64,000 bases of DNA from Telmatactis stephensoni (GCA_029948255.1 JALIZF010001693.1:248001-312000), one strand, 5' to 3'. Counted from the stretch's first letter, positions 10,271-22,409 are shown. The notes: a model not told the origin generated them from the letters alone. A program made the numbers and translations.

Positions 10271-12410
10271 TCATTAAAATTCCCAAACCTATTTGTCGCC
10301 GGAAATTAAGAATTATTTGCCATTATAGCAAATAGGAAGGAACAATTAAATACAATTAACTGACGAAATTATTTATAAGTTCCAGTAAGGTGTGTTTTTC
10401 CAATTAATAATTCTAGGGTATTAGCGGACAACTGTGCTGAATTTTTATTATGTTCTCTAAAATTTATTCCAATTTATGCTCCATGACCTCAAAGCAAAAA
10501 CCACTCTGCGCCATGAAAAGGAACAACAAAATTGGATAAAAATTTTTAATGGTAAGTTAAAAAGTTAAGATTAAGATTTTGAAGATTAAGAGTTAAAGTT
10601 AGACTTTTTTAATGGTACTAGCCAAACATGTGAAAAAACCTGAGGTCAGTATTCAAATTTAAACGTTTTTGCCAAAAACAAAATTAAGCTTATAAGAGTC
10701 GATTTCTTTGTTGTTTTGTATTTCAACGTAAGTTTCTTGTATGTGCAATGCTTGATTTTTCCTGGCTTGACTGGCTTGTTAGTTTGTATATATGTACAGA
10801 CATGAAACTTTGTTTTCGGTTACTGAAACATAAATTAAACAATATCGCCGAAAGACGTTACTTGCTGCATGATCACTGTTTTGAGGGTTTCAGTTTAGCT
10901 TACTTCTAGAGTCGGTCTGACGATTAAAAAATTCATCTTAAAATACAATTAGTTTATCTTTATTTGCTACGCCTTATGTCTTTCCCGTTTTCTATGTTTT
11001 GAATTATAACGTAAGTGAACAAGACGGAGAAATCCGCCTCATTTATAATTAGCCAGTCTATCGCTAATATAAACTAAACGCGATTTTAAGACGGCATTAT
11101 CGGTTTATAATAGAAGAAAATATATTCGGTATTGATGGAGTGGCCCAGTGACGGAGCCAATCAAACCTGAATCTATTTTCTTCCAACGCAATAATTATAA
11201 ACCAATAATCAAGTTTAAGTTTGTATCGCGATTTTAACTTTTTTTTTGTCAAGAAAAAAGAAAAAATATCATTGTTAATTTGATTGTTTGAAAGCGAGAT
11301 TCTCTTTACCTGCAGTTGTTTTTGCAGTAACATGCGCGCGCTTTCGCTAATCGCTAAGCCATCGAGCGCGGACTCAAGAGATTTTTCACCTACTTTTTTT
11401 GCTTTTTCACAAACATTTGTCATTGTTTTCGGTAAATTATTTTAAAAAGTTTGTGTATGTTTGCTGCTTAACTTAGAATTGATTTTCGGTAGGTTTTTGT
11501 GATTCTGAAGAAAGCCATTTTGATGCAGTCCTCGATGTTTGGGCCAATCACGAACGCTGATCTCTCTGTAGATCAAAATGATAGGAGAATCGCGATACCA
11601 TCCAAAAGCCAGCACTTTTTTCCTCTCCCTTTTTATCATCAAGAAAACACAAGTTTTGCATGGATGAACTTTAAACTTGCTTTAATTTGTTTGCTCTACT
11701 TTTTTAAGGGTTTTTTTTTCCTTTAATAATTTTGGACATTTATAAATCATAATTTTTCCGAATTAAAAAAAAGATTGAAGTACTAATTGACGTGGTTTTC
11801 TCAATGTGGTTTTCTTTGGGAAATTTTATGTCTGAAGTGCAGAAAATGCATGCGAACTCAGCAGCTAGGTTAGGGTCACCGTCAAGTCTTCATTGTCGGT
11901 CTTTATAAACATTACTTATCGCACGGATACCGCTCTCCTCCCTTCGTGCGTCGGGACGCAATATCCCTTGCAGTAATTCTCAGATTTGGCAACTGAAAAA
12001 GGTTTTACTTCTCCACCGAGAGAAGAACTCTTTTTCGTTCGTCAAACAAGGAATGACTACAAGGGGATATTGTATAGAGCGTTAAGGCGTGATTGTAAAT
12101 TCGATTACATTTTATTAGATCTGAATTTTGAACAACTATAAGGTTTGAATTGTAAATAGTTCTGTTGTAGCAGATGCAGGGAAAAATATGCTATTTTTAT
12201 TTCATTTCTTGACATTCAGTAATTTGTAAAATTGCTCTTCAATTGTTTTTAATACTGTCTTATCATAACTATCTGAAGAGCACAAATAAAATTATTGTAT
12301 TGTTTCACTGTATTATCCCATTCCATTTAATTTCAATTGCTTTTCCTTCACATGTACGTAGGCAGAATAAATCAAATGAAAACAATTAGAAAAGACATGC
12401 TTTAATACTT
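10271..12410. other. Intergenic, mostly unassigned
   Basis: No long open frame. A possible small coding exon on the minus strand (11311-11423) is listed separately. The stretch 12215-12310 (acaaataaaattattg and flanks) resembles 51805-51910, so both may belong to one dispersed repeat family whose ends I cannot define. Confidence 0.45.
11311..11423 (-). CDS. Possible first coding exon, hypothetical
   Basis: The minus-strand frame starts with ATG (MTNVCEKAKKVGEKS...) and reads about 37 codons of mixed, helix-like composition (Ala/Lys/Leu/Glu-rich). It then runs into cag/gtaaag, a good match to a 5' splice donor, after ...LLQKQLQ. Beyond the donor the frame becomes AT-rich and low in complexity, as an intron would. 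No second exon could be linked and no domain is recognisable. It may be chance. Confidence 0.22.
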
Positions 12411-12556
12411 AACACTTAATGACTGGGACCGAGGGAAACAGTATGTTTTGTGGTCCCGAGACCGCCAATGTTTCCCGAGGCGGAGCCGAGGAAAACATTG
12501 GCGGTCGAGGGACCACAAAACATACTGCTTTCCCGAGGTCCCAGTCAATAAGTGTT
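12411..12556. mobile_element. Foldback element beside a TIR element
   Basis: The left arm (about 12411-12472) and right arm (about 12491-12556) pair with few mismatches. Shared pieces, read inward, include cagtatgttttgtggtccc and accgccaatgttt. The loop is cgaggcggagccgag. It adjoins the next element exactly, so the two may be one element with a structured subterminal hairpin. Confidence 0.6.
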
Positions 12557-13010
12557 TTGTTATATACCAACTGTCAAAGAACAAAATAAAAAGCAAAACG
12601 TCGCTGTCTACGTACAGTTAAAGTTTTAATCAAAATTCACACAAAACTGACCTTTTTTCGCACATAGTTTTTCGGAGAATTGTTGCAGCTCTTTTGGTGG
12701 CATTCCTGGTTGGTTATCATCTTTTTCTCGGAATAAATGTTGTATATTGGTCTTAAAAGTTTGACAATAAACACGAGTTTTGCCTCATTCATGTCCGAAT
12801 GAATGAATTTGTAAACGCGCGCGCGCTGCCTAAAACGCGCCTTCAAAGCTCAATCTACTTCCGGTTTTGTTATTACCGGTCAATAAAACTCACTGTTGCC
12901 CGCTGAGAGTTGTTGCTGGGGAAACAGCAAAATTTGTTGACGTTCACGTGATGCGCTCTCGCCCAATCAGAGCACGGAAAAAATTGACTTTGACAGTTGG
13001 TATATAACAA
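12557..13010. mobile_element. Non-autonomous TIR element (454 bp)
   Basis: The terminal inverted repeat begins ttgttatataccaactgtca and is perfect over 23 bp (12557-12579 against 12988-13010). There is no coding capacity. The outermost motif ttatataccaact is shared with the element at 15157-16157, suggesting related families that use the same transposase. Confidence 0.75.
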
Positions 13011-14186
13011 TGCTAAATATTTTCCAAGACTGAGGTGCTGAGGCTGTCTACATAAAATCCAACAAAAGTATGGGCCATGTAGGAGCTCTCGTAAGATATC
13101 TTAAGCTATTGGATTGATACTCTCACTGTAAAACAATAGCAAATAAAACCAAATGCAAACATGATCTGTCGCTTTTGACCATATTCTATCTAACCCATCA
13201 AAGAAATTATGGGACAATCTCCAATGTATTTTTTTCTTATTTCCTATCAGGGCTCCATGAAAAAATATATTAATATTTGTATTATTTAAAAGATAAATAA
13301 ATTCATTATATACATATCTTGATTTACTCTCTAAAATAGACCATGTTGCGGAGACCGCTCTCAAGAAAATCGCGGGCGGACATGAAAACGAGGCGTTTTC
13401 AGGCAATGACGTTAAAATGGCAGCAAGATTTTCCTTAACAGCTGTTTCAAAATAACCATAGATTTCGAGAACTCTTGGAAAAAATTATCACTTCTATCAT
13501 TACATATCGATTACTGAATCCATATAAAATTCCTCTGATATAAAGAACATATTGTTTCTGGCAACGTTCTGACATTAAAATCGATCGATCACTGAGTCAA
13601 AGATAACCAAGAAATCTCCACAACAAAGCATTGGTACGATAAAAGGACAAATTAATACCTCAATTTAAGAATAACACATAATTAAAAACTTCGAAGTTCA
13701 AAGTTCAGTAGAAAATGTTTTACTTACAATTTTGTTTCAGTTATTTAATTATTTGAATATTATTCTTTCTGTACAATAAAGTCATAAATTCACTTCTCTA
13801 CTTACAGCTCTTTTAGTGAAACACCCAATCGCCTGGTGAGCGTTAACAACAAAACGTCTCGAAAAACCAACTCTATTAACTTGAAATGTTATCAAATACT
13901 GATGCAGACTTCCAGATATGAGCCAAAACTAAAGATGAAAGAAAATGCCTTGTAAAGAGTTGATTTTGTAGTCGGCCACTAGCCACTTCAGCCTCTGCTA
14001 ATATCTCTCGTAAGAACTCTTTCCTGTAGCTTCATAGAAAGAAATGATTACAGAGCTGGAACCTTTAGTTTTGTCTTATAACTTAATTGAGAGCCGCAAA
14101 AAGGTAGTCTCCACATCTCGAAAATACTCAATTCCATTTAGTAAATTTTCGTTCATTCCGGCATTGCTCTCAGCCACTCACTGGAA
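13011..14186. other. Intergenic, no supported gene
   Basis: Around 13200-13280 the sequence (caatgtatt...cttatttcc and ...catgaaaaa-atatatt) resembles 23640-23700, marking a dispersed repeat. No coding region supported. Confidence 0.45.
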
Positions 14187-14205
14187 TGCGCGTATCGTTT
14201 TCTTC

Positions 14206-14322
14206 ACGTGTGAAAAAAAACGATACGTCCAATCAAAAGCCGCATATCGTTTTTTGTTTGTTTGTTTGTTTTGTTTTTTTCACGTGTGAGAAAAACGATA
14301 CGTCCAATCAGAAGCGGCTTTA
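14206..14322. repeat. Short direct repeat with CACGTG
   Basis: cacgtgtga...aaaacgatacgtccaatca occurs at about 14206-14245 and again at 14280-14322, separated by a GTTT-type simple repeat. The 81-codon frame across it is not considered coding. Confidence 0.5.
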
Positions 14323-14914
14323 TTTCTGATGAAAATGTTTCTTCAAACTGGCTCCTCTTAGCACTTTTTCTCGCAGAATTTTCAGTCTTGGCAGTTCAAT
14401 TTTTAATCTTTATTCAGTAAAAATTCAAGTAGATTAGCTTATTTACCACAAAAGTCATGGATGACATGCAGAAAAGAGCTCTATAGGGAAAAAATTTTCA
14501 AAACCATGCTGTGCTGCAAAAAGCGAAGGAGGATTCACAGCCGGCAGATTCGGAGTCACTGAATGGAAATTTAGTCCAACTGCATGGGCCCTTTTATACA
14601 AAAGCTTGGAGAAAAACACTGATAAATCAAGTTCAAGGTAATTTTTTTAAGTTTTAAGGTCATTTGAAACGCCAAGCATGTTTAATGGGCGTGAATTTGA
14701 CCGTAAGTTTGTCTTTGAAGACTTTGAATGAACTCAAATTCTTCGCGTTGTCTTTGCTCGTTTTGTACCAAGTTTTATAAAATATTTGAGATATAACGCG
14801 TGCGCTGATTGGTTGGCTACCATGTTTATATCAGAGAACAGAGACATGGCTCTCTCAAAAAACGTCGAAAATATTTTATAAAAGCAATATAAAACGATCG
14901 CTTATGTCTCTGTA

Positions 14915-15039
14915 CTGTGATGTAAACACTCTGGAAGATGTAGAGCACTCGAAAAGCAAGAGAAACACTCGGCTACGCCTCATGTTCCTAAGCTTGCTTT
15001 TCTCTTGCTCTACATCTTCCATCGCCTGTTTATATCACA
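14915..15039. mobile_element. Foldback element
   Basis: The two arms pair over about 50 bp with a few mismatches: ggaagatgtagagca on the left is answered by tgctctacatcttcc on the right, and aaaagcaagagaa by ttctcttgctttt (approximate). It is a short hairpin-type MITE. No target duplication was identified. Confidence 0.55.
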
Positions 15040-15156
15040 AAACAGAAAACTCTCCCATAATTTCTTAGGTGCCTTCCAAATATTTAACAATTATTCTCTG
15101 AACTGGAGGTAAATATTCCTAAAACCGCTATTCACCGACAGTGAAGGGAATAATTG

Positions 15157-16157
15157 TTATATACCAACTCCACAACCCAGCACTTAGGATTCATAAAACT
15201 ACATCATTTTTAGAAATGTCAACTTATATTTGAAATAATAACAAAGCGTGACAAAGCGTGACAATGCGCGCGAAAATTGATAAGCCTCGTTTGCAGACTT
15301 TCAAGGAACACGTTTGGTCCTCTACAAATACTGTCAGTAGATGCAGTCTTTACCTATTTTAGCATGTTTCTTAGTACTTTTAAACGCATTCTTGAATAGA
15401 GGACAACTTTAATCCTTGCAAACAAGTGTTCAAGAACGAAAGGCGAATTTGATCGATCAGAAAGACTGGATTCGATGAACTTTTTTTCGCGAGAGATCCG
15501 GCGACTGTCAGTTCTATACTGCTCTTTCAAGCTTGCTTCAAGTCTTACCTAAAAATGTTGTGTTTGGTGGACATATTACAGTTCAGGCTTTTTAAGGTCC
15601 TTTGGAGACAGGCTCAAGATGATTGTTTGCCTCAGTAAATTCTGGAAAACTTGTGTTTATTATGGACAAAACTAGCTGAAAAGTGCCGAATCAATTGGCT
15701 AAGGTAAGCTAATTATTATAAAATTCATTTCGTCGTCATTTTTCGTATAAATGTTCTCTAAATTATCAGTCAAGATTTTCTAGTTACCTTCTATTTCTAG
15801 ATGCATGTCGCTAAAAAAAACTATTTTAATAGGAAATGAAAAAGCTGAGTAAATTTAACTGACAGGAAATTCAAAATCTTTGAATCAAGTTGACATGATC
15901 TGAAAACGTGCAGCTTGTTTCTCTCTCAGTACTGACTTCAAATACTCTTCAAACCGGATAAATGTCGAAGCTTTCTTTAGTTTTAAAAGACTGTTATGAT
16001 TTTGTTTCGGTTTTTGTATTTTTCTCTTCGTTAAAATAGACCATTTTTGTTGAAAAGCTCTATATCCCGAGCTTGTGAAGTAGATATATTCTCATACTCC
16101 GAGATAGCGAGCCAATAGAGTCGCTCGATCTTACGAGGTTGTGGAGTTGGTATATAC
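15157..16157 (+). mobile_element. Non-autonomous TIR element, uninterrupted reference copy
   Basis: The ends are inverted copies: ttatataccaactccacaac on the left and gttgtggagttggtatata on the right (19 bp perfect). The roughly 1-kb interior has no transposase-sized frame. A second copy in inverse orientation occupies 37020-38077 plus 45414-45535. There it has been split by a BEL retrotransposon and also carries a MITE. Because this copy lacks both insertions, it serves as the empty-site reference for them. Confidence 0.75.
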
Positions 16158-17189
16158 TAATTAAGCAATAAACGATAGATTTCCGTGGTTTATCGGGGAA
16201 ATAAACCACGCGGGATGTTGGGAGAACACGAGAAAAGGCCTAAAAAATCACGAGCCGTAGGCGATATAGCGGAAAATAATTATAAGCAAAAAACTAACAT
16301 TTAAAACCAAATTTCGCAGATGAAAATATTTTCATCAGAGAGCCAATAAGATTGCTCATTACTTCGAGATTGAGATAAAACGAGCGTTGTGATTGGCTTG
16401 ATTTTGAAAATGACGTCATCGACGTCCTTTGCGAAGAGACAAAAATGGCGTTGAAGAAGGTTGACATGAAAGTTGTGGACAACAAATTTGCTCTTTTGAG
16501 GTACTTTTCTATACTTTCTTGTGTCTAAGCATACATGTTTTCACTGAAAATTTTTTTTTTCTTGTATGTGCAAAAGTGAAAGTGAATGCTTTGAAGCATA
16601 AATTTGCCTTTTTGCTCCTCGTGTTTTTATTGACTATATTTGTGCATGTGTACGTTTTGTTCACAGAAAAAAATATGTCAGAATTGCAGATATTTCAAAG
16701 GCAATTGAGTAAATTTAACGGCCTTCAACTATCACTTGTAAGTTTGAGAGTTTTTTCCACGCTGTTGCTCTCTTGCTTGTTGTCATCAAAGCTGTAATAA
16801 CAGCTGAAAGGAACTATTTCATCAAGGAAAGTAACTTGTTAATACAAATATTGTTAATAAACTTATTGTTCTTATAATACTGCTTGAATTTTTCTGAGTT
16901 ATTTAATTTGTGAAAAACTATCCAAAGTTTCATACACGATTTCAGGTTTGCTCTTATCAGTCGCTTTTCATTACAAAACATCGGATTCTAGTGAAAGTCG
17001 TGAACTGTGACTTGCTAATATATCAGAAAACAATAAAAAACGTATTTTATATTGAACATTCTTTTGGTTTTTATCTTTTTTTACGGCAGAAAGAAGTGTT
17101 GAGCCGTGGTTTATGGGAGGAATATACCACGGGTTTCAAGCGCTTTTTAACCAATCAGAGCGCTCGTTAGAAAAAAGCTATATTATAAA
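16158..17189. other. Intergenic with a repeated gtggttta motif
   Basis: ccgtggttta followed by a second arm aataaaccacg or atataccacg occurs near 16184-16212 and near 17107-17139. It is probably two ends of one non-autonomous element about 1 kb long, but the pair reads in the same direction, so a full inverted-repeat structure is not demonstrated. The 60-90-codon frames inside are AT-rich and unconvincing. Confidence 0.35.
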
Positions 17190-17580
17190 TTTCTATATTG
17201 TCAAAAACGACAGAATTTTAATAATTGGCTGCATGTAAATTCATATACATACTATGTAAATTCTTGAAAACTTCCTGTAAAGTGTGGACCCTGTAAATTT
17301 TACTAGTAACAGAATGGAAAAGATGCCGATTTTCACTAAGATCGGGAAAAACCTTGTGAATTACCTCAAAAGTTCTTGGAAAACCCCTGTGAATTACCTC
17401 AAAAGTTCCTGGAAAACCCCTGCGAATTATCCCAAAAGATCCTGGAAAACACCCTGTGAATTACCCCGAAAGATCGGGGCCGAAAGATCCTGGAAAAACC
17501 CTGTGAATCAGTTGCCCCAAAAGATCCTGGAAAACCCCTGTGAATTATCCCAAACAATTCTGTAAAAACCGAAACTTATG
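17190..17580 (+). repeat. Partial third copy of the GPCR-unit 5' segment
   Basis: Starting at ttctatattgtcaaaaacga and running through gtaacagaatggaaaagatg and the minisatellite to ctgtaaaaaccgaaac, this matches the equivalent parts of 23.7-25.3 kb and 45.6-46.2 kb, but compressed by deletions. It ends where the element at 17585 begins. No GPCR follows it. Confidence 0.7.
17316..17560 (+). repeat. Minisatellite, about 30-33-bp unit (locus 1)
   Basis: Roughly seven degenerate units of gatcctggaaaaacc followed by ttgtgaattacctcaaaa. The same unit occurs at 25170-25330 and 46047-46180. A frame is open across it, so it translates as an 11-residue repeat, but there is no other sign of coding. Confidence 0.85.
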
Positions 17581-17584
17581 TTAA

Positions 17585-18453
17585 GGTGGCCCGCGGGGAT
17601 TTATTGTGAGAGAGGCAATTGTATTCAGAGAACTGCTGTCTTTATTCCCAAAAGTCTGGATCCCGTGCGGAATTTTGCAACAGATAGTAAGGTATCGTTT
17701 TGAATAAATTAACAAACCGTGAGGGCTTTACCTTGGCAGCTCAAACGTCGACTCGATGAAGTTGCTTACTTTTGAAGCTTACTGAATTATACCTAGTGCA
17801 GCAAACACAACGACACTTGGCAACAGGTATGTTAACATCTTGTTCTATCCCATACCTAGAAAATTTCACAAAACAGAATTTGTAGAAGTCGAAGTAATAC
17901 AAATTCGCAACGCTCACCTCGTGGTCACAAAAATTACTCCCCAAGTTTGCTTGAGGATAACATTATTGGCGTTTAGCTTCTCTTCTCTCCAAATTTTGTT
18001 TACAAGTTACAATAGGTATTTGTCTTTCTTATAGCAGATATAGTTCTCGCTGTTTTTGAAATTTTATTGAGATTTTGGCGGTAGTTTTGACTACAGAATT
18101 CAGTTGCGTCGTAACAGGCAGCACAAATTTTGTATCGCAACTTCTAAGGCACTAATTGGCACGATACATGTTGTATGTAGTCCTCTATGCCTTTATACTT
18201 GATTGACGAAATAGGAAAAAAATTCACCTTGGAATTTTGGATTTATGACCAGTTTTTCTCAAAAAGCCATTTTTAAAAATCGTCTGATATCTCGAATTAT
18301 TTTATCTAATTCGCAGAAAAATAATTACCGATACAAATTTCAAGGCTTGTAGACAAATGCCTGCAAATTTCTCAGAAATCGGACAAGGATTTGATGTAAA
18401 AAGACGCGATTGAAATTCATGCCCAACAAACAAATCAATAGGTACGGGCCACC
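17585..18453. mobile_element. Element with TTAA target site (869 bp)
   Basis: TTAA at 17581-17584 and again at 18454-18457 flanks a segment that begins ggtggcccg and ends cgggccacc, a 9-bp perfect terminal inverted repeat. TTAA duplication is typical of piggyBac and Kolobok-type transposons. There is no transposase frame, so it is non-autonomous. In the sister segments the equivalent place reads catgttaatta without an insert, consistent with an empty TTAA site. Confidence 0.7.
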
Positions 18454-20061
18454 TTAATCAACAGCTAAAGCATGTCAACTTAAAATTAGTACAATAACCT
18501 TTGTTTTGTTTCTTGACAATTGTTCATATAATTTAGTATAAATAGGTTATCATTGTAAGATCTCCTCACTACTGAAAATGGCAAATGTAGTTGCCGAAAC
18601 ATGTATAGTAAACGACACCAATGAAACTTAAATCTGTGGTCTCTAGTCTACGAATTGTCCAATTTGTCGACGCTTGTGCGAAAAAGTCGTCGTTGTTTTT
18701 TCTGAGGCTCTAGCTTCGTAAAGAAATAAAGGAATAGTCTGCAAACATTTCAGATATTAAATAAAGAGTATGATAAACAACTACACTGGCGTACATTGAT
18801 ACACCTAATTCAATTAACGCTGTCGGCAAATAGACTCAAGTCTACTCGACTCACCCAAAATGGAGTATGGGTAGGAATAACTAAAAGCTATGAAACCACA
18901 TAAATATCAACACAACAATTGTCAACCAGCTAGTGTTGAGCTTATACAACAAAGTCCTATATTCACCTATATTCATTGGTATTAAAAAAAAGTGAAAACC
19001 AAAGCCAAAAAGAGACTTTTTTTTCAACTACCCATACTCCTTTGCGATCTAGTCGCGTAGCCTTGATCGAAGCCTCTCGCACGACAACATTTTTTTGAAA
19101 TAGGTGTATACATTGATGCACATTGATATATAATTTTTTTTCAACGCCTTTCGCGAAGATATTAAGAAGCACCATAAAAAGTCATGTCCCAAATTCAAGA
19201 CTCCATAATTTTGAATACATGAAATAAAATTCCTCGAAGCTCTGTATATAGCTAGATATTGACTACAACTAGTTCTTATATAACACACAACACGTTTAAC
19301 GCCTGGGCAGGTGGGTCAGCCAGGCCCAGGATATATTTATTGCAACCCTTCATTTACAGTGATGAACAAAGAAATAATTCTTCCGCCTAAGCATCATCGC
19401 CGTTCACGAAAGCCCAAAACAACACTGTGGAAAATAGGAACGAGAGCCCTCAACCAAAATATCAATTTCTGCCAAACTCGTGCCTTGCTAGTCATGTGCA
19501 CAAATTATATTTTGTACTTCCAAGATGAATTTCCAGAATTTGGTAAAGATTTTATTGTAAAGTTTTGGACTGAGAATGAACTAAAAATTACAAAGACGTT
19601 ATTAAACTTCATGTGGCTGGAAATACTAGAACGAACGCAAGAGCAAAAACAAAATCTGTTCCATTCCGTTTCAGTAAATTGGATCTCGAGACAAAAAGGG
19701 AAGCGATCGCATATTTTGGCTCTGCCCTATTGTTCTCTTAACAATAGCGGGATTAAGGGAAATTTTTTTGCTGCACGACATTTGGTCGCGCTGATCCCTT
19801 AATTGCTTAATCTTACTAAAGTGAACATTCTATAGTAAAGTCCAAAACTAAAAGTCTGTTTTACGGGATTTCCTCATAATATGTATAAATTAACGACGAT
19901 TGCCATGACAAACCCAACACTCAAACTTCAATCCTTCAGCAACCATGTTTTTAGTATCTTTAATTAAGAGATCCGAATATAAAAATGATCAGTTATATTA
20001 AACCGCGTTTATTTTCTATTGGTTGGTAATCAAAAAACTTCAATGACACCTTAATTACACC

Positions 20062-20389
20062 TTCCCTGCTAACAGAGGCTCACACAGACGTTAAATCACT
20101 CGAAAAGTGAGCCTCTGCCGAGCGAGGCCGTTTTCTTTGTTGTGCCGCCGTCCACAATCGTGGACGAAGAAAACCGGTTTTATCCGGTTTAAACCGGAAA
20201 TTAGATGATGCACATGAGCAAATTGGAAACTCCGCTTATTTTTTCGAGCCCACGAGACACGAAACGTCATAATGACGTCAGGGGTTGCTTAGTTACCTAA
20301 CGCATGCGCAACAAAGAAAACGGCCTCGCTCGGCAGAGGCTCATTTTTCGAGTGATTTAACGTCTGTGTGAGCCTCTGTTAGCAGGGAA
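20062..20389. mobile_element. Foldback MITE with 9-bp target duplication
   Basis: The arms 20062-20142 and 20309-20389 (81 bp each) pair with a single visible mismatch; the ends read ttccctgctaacagaggctc. The 9-bp flank aattacacc is present at 20053-20061 and 20390-20398. The sister block X' lacks this element (near 31407-31421), confirming an insertion. A 9-bp duplication with long arms suggests a Mutator-like MITE. Confidence 0.88.
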
Positions 20390-20480
20390 AATTACACCTT
20401 AAATGACAGGATTTTACAGGAAATTCATTGAAGAAATCTAAGACTCCGGAACTACCTTAGAAAGGTAGTCTTAACGAGTT

Positions 20481-20650
20481 GTGCATATAACGGTAATTGC
20501 AAAATTCTATTATTTTCGAAGCTCGGCTTTTATCCATATACATCCCTCGGGCCTACGGCCCTCGGGATGTATATGGCTAAAAGCCTCGCTTCTCGGTATT
20601 TATATCCCTTCCTTAAATGCTCTTAAATTATCAAGATGAGTGATCAAAAA
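20481..20650. mobile_element. Palindromic insert in block X, absent from X'
   Basis: In X' the sequence goes straight from cgtagtcttaacgag to aaactcaaatatttgtc (31485-31513). In X about 170 extra bases sit there, containing a hairpin (about 20522-20588): ccatatacatccctcggg is answered by ccctcgggatgtatatgg. This supports a small foldback insertion. The exact ends are not resolved. Confidence 0.6.
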
Positions 20651-21584
20651 AACTCGAAGATTTGTCAAATACTCAAATATTCGTCAATTACATCTCTAAT
20701 TCTGTTACAGAATTACAGTAACAATGTTTTGAAAACCCTATCATTTACAGACTTTCCTGTCTTGCAGCCCACACATCACCAATCGTGGACGCATTGTCCT
20801 TTTGACTTGCACTTGTTTAAAAACCAGCAGACCCAAGCCTTAAACGGGTCAGATCACAGTGACTGCACACAAGACAAGCGTACTTAGAGTCCTACCACCA
20901 AGTCTTGAGTTTTACCAGCTGATTTAACAAGGTCTAAACTACGTTCACAGGTAAAATATATGTTTTTTTGAGCAAGTTTAGTGGTTTTCTCTGTTTTTGT
21001 TAAGGTAAAAGTTACAGACGCTATTTCGACTCTCAATCCAGTCTTCGTCCCGTGTCTTCATCGATGTAAATGATCGCTTGTTGCGCGGGGATAAAACTAA
21101 ATGATAAAGAGAAAACATAAAGTTAAGACAACATCTATAGAATCGTTATTCGTAAGGATCTTTAGTATTTAGAACGGTTGGCGACCCACCCACCCACCCA
21201 CTTTAGCGAGTAAGTCGGGTTCAAAGTTGCCAGATAATCTTTGCTGGCACTTCGCCTGGCTTTGGATGGTTCCAGGCCAGAGCGATTCCCCATACCTCAT
21301 TATCATACTCATGAATAACAATACACAGGGAAGAATATTACACTATTTATTACAATCTGAAGTACGTTTGGACCAAGTACGAGAAAACCTATGCAGTATA
21401 AAGAGGACCCCAACTCAGACACCATCACTTTTGCAAGCCTTTCTGATGTACAAAATCTTATAGATCGCCTTAATGATCGTTAGCAAGATAATTATAGATA
21501 AATGACTCAAGATAAGTAACTGACTCATTCACTGAACTTTATTTGTACCTTGTCATCTAAGGGACCTGTCATTATTTATCGCCT

Positions 21585-21609
21585 GGGGGGGGGGGGGGGG
21601 GGGGGGGGG
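21585..21609. repeat. Homopolymer run of 25 G
   Basis: An uninterrupted G tract followed by g-rich sequence. It could adopt a G-quadruplex, but run length at such a site is often uncertain in assemblies. Confidence 0.9.
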
Positions 21610-22256
21610 TGAGGATTTTTTGGGGGGATCACTTGATTTTAGTCGAAGCAAAAGGGGGATCACACGGTTTTGATCATACTGGAAGGGGGGATCATAAATG
21701 ATGAACAATAATTCTTGTACCGAGCAAGCCGTTATTTCTTATCTTTAAAATATAGACTAAAAACGTATATGTGCGCTGAGCGGCTCGCGCATTATTTCAT
21801 ATCAACTACGTAGTTGAGTGGTACTTTTTTGCAGAAAAATCTAAAAACGGTTTATACATTGCTATTAAAAACCGACCGAGCTCTTGACGGCTCATTACAT
21901 CACATGTTTCATTTCCCAAAAGGTAAAACAAATTGAATTTGATAAAAAAATATGGCCACTTTTTGCCAAGCGGCTCACGCTTAAAAGATCTAGCTATATA
22001 TATAACTCTGGAAAGAAACATCCCCAAACAACGTAGAAACGGTGGTTACGAACCCTCTTTACTTCAAACTTCGTGCCGAGCGGCTCGCGCTTCGCGCTCG
22101 CAATAACAAAACATTATATTCCCCCACATACAACAGCAACAAAACACGGTTGGGAAGAGCTAGCTCCTTTTGTTACGTGGTTTCTTTGTTGGCAAATTTG
22201 ATGCATTTCTGAACTTCTTTGCAGCACGTGTTAGGCTTGAAAATAAATTCGAGTAT
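21610..22256. other. Intergenic with a recurring gcggctcgcgctt motif
   Basis: The motif gagcggctcgcgc and variants recur near 21779, 21969 and 22078 here, and near 32703 and 32888 in the other duplicated block. This suggests remnants of one repeat family. No gene supported. Confidence 0.4.
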
Positions 22257-22409
22257 ACTCATAGCTAGCCCCCATTCTATCGAGAATTAAATAAATGGTC
22301 CTAATGAGATTTTATGGGCTATAAACCTTGGAGTCCAAGGTTTATAGCCCATAAAATCTCATTAGGACCATTTATTTAATTCTCGATAGAATGGGGGCTA
22401 GCTATGAGT
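22257..22409. repeat. Perfect 153-bp palindrome
   Basis: Arms 22257-22332 and 22334-22409 (76 bp each) are exact reverse complements around a single central base at 22333. The arms begin actcatagctagcccccatt. No flanking target duplication was seen. It could be a very young hairpin MITE, a fresh inverted duplication, or a fold-back read artefact in the assembly. Confidence 0.9.

Larger units (their letters stand above)
18570..21560 (+). repeat. Duplicated block X
   Basis: From gtagttgccgaaacatgtat to taccttgtcatctaa, this matches 29115-34818 in the same order and orientation, interrupted by different insertions in each copy. The shared sequence has no convincing gene. Its start (gttgccgaaacatg) vaguely recalls Penelope-type element termini, so block X could be an old transposon rather than gene-flanking DNA. 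The 163-codon frame at 19311-19802 is mostly absent from the sister copy and is not called as a gene. Confidence 0.75.

Noticed and set aside
17284..17565. Gene encoding an 11-residue repeat protein from the minisatellite
   Set aside because: The frame exists only because the unit length is a multiple of three. The equivalent locus at 25.2 kb has an early stop and no transcript signals were seen.
19311..19802. 163-codon open frame as a gene
   Set aside because: Most of it is missing or broken in the sister block at 29.5-29.7 kb, it has no recognisable motif, and its composition matches surrounding non-coding sequence.
21585..21609. Regulatory G-quadruplex
   Set aside because: Possible physically, but a single homopolymer run next to g-rich low-complexity sequence gives no positional link to a gene and may have an unreliable length.
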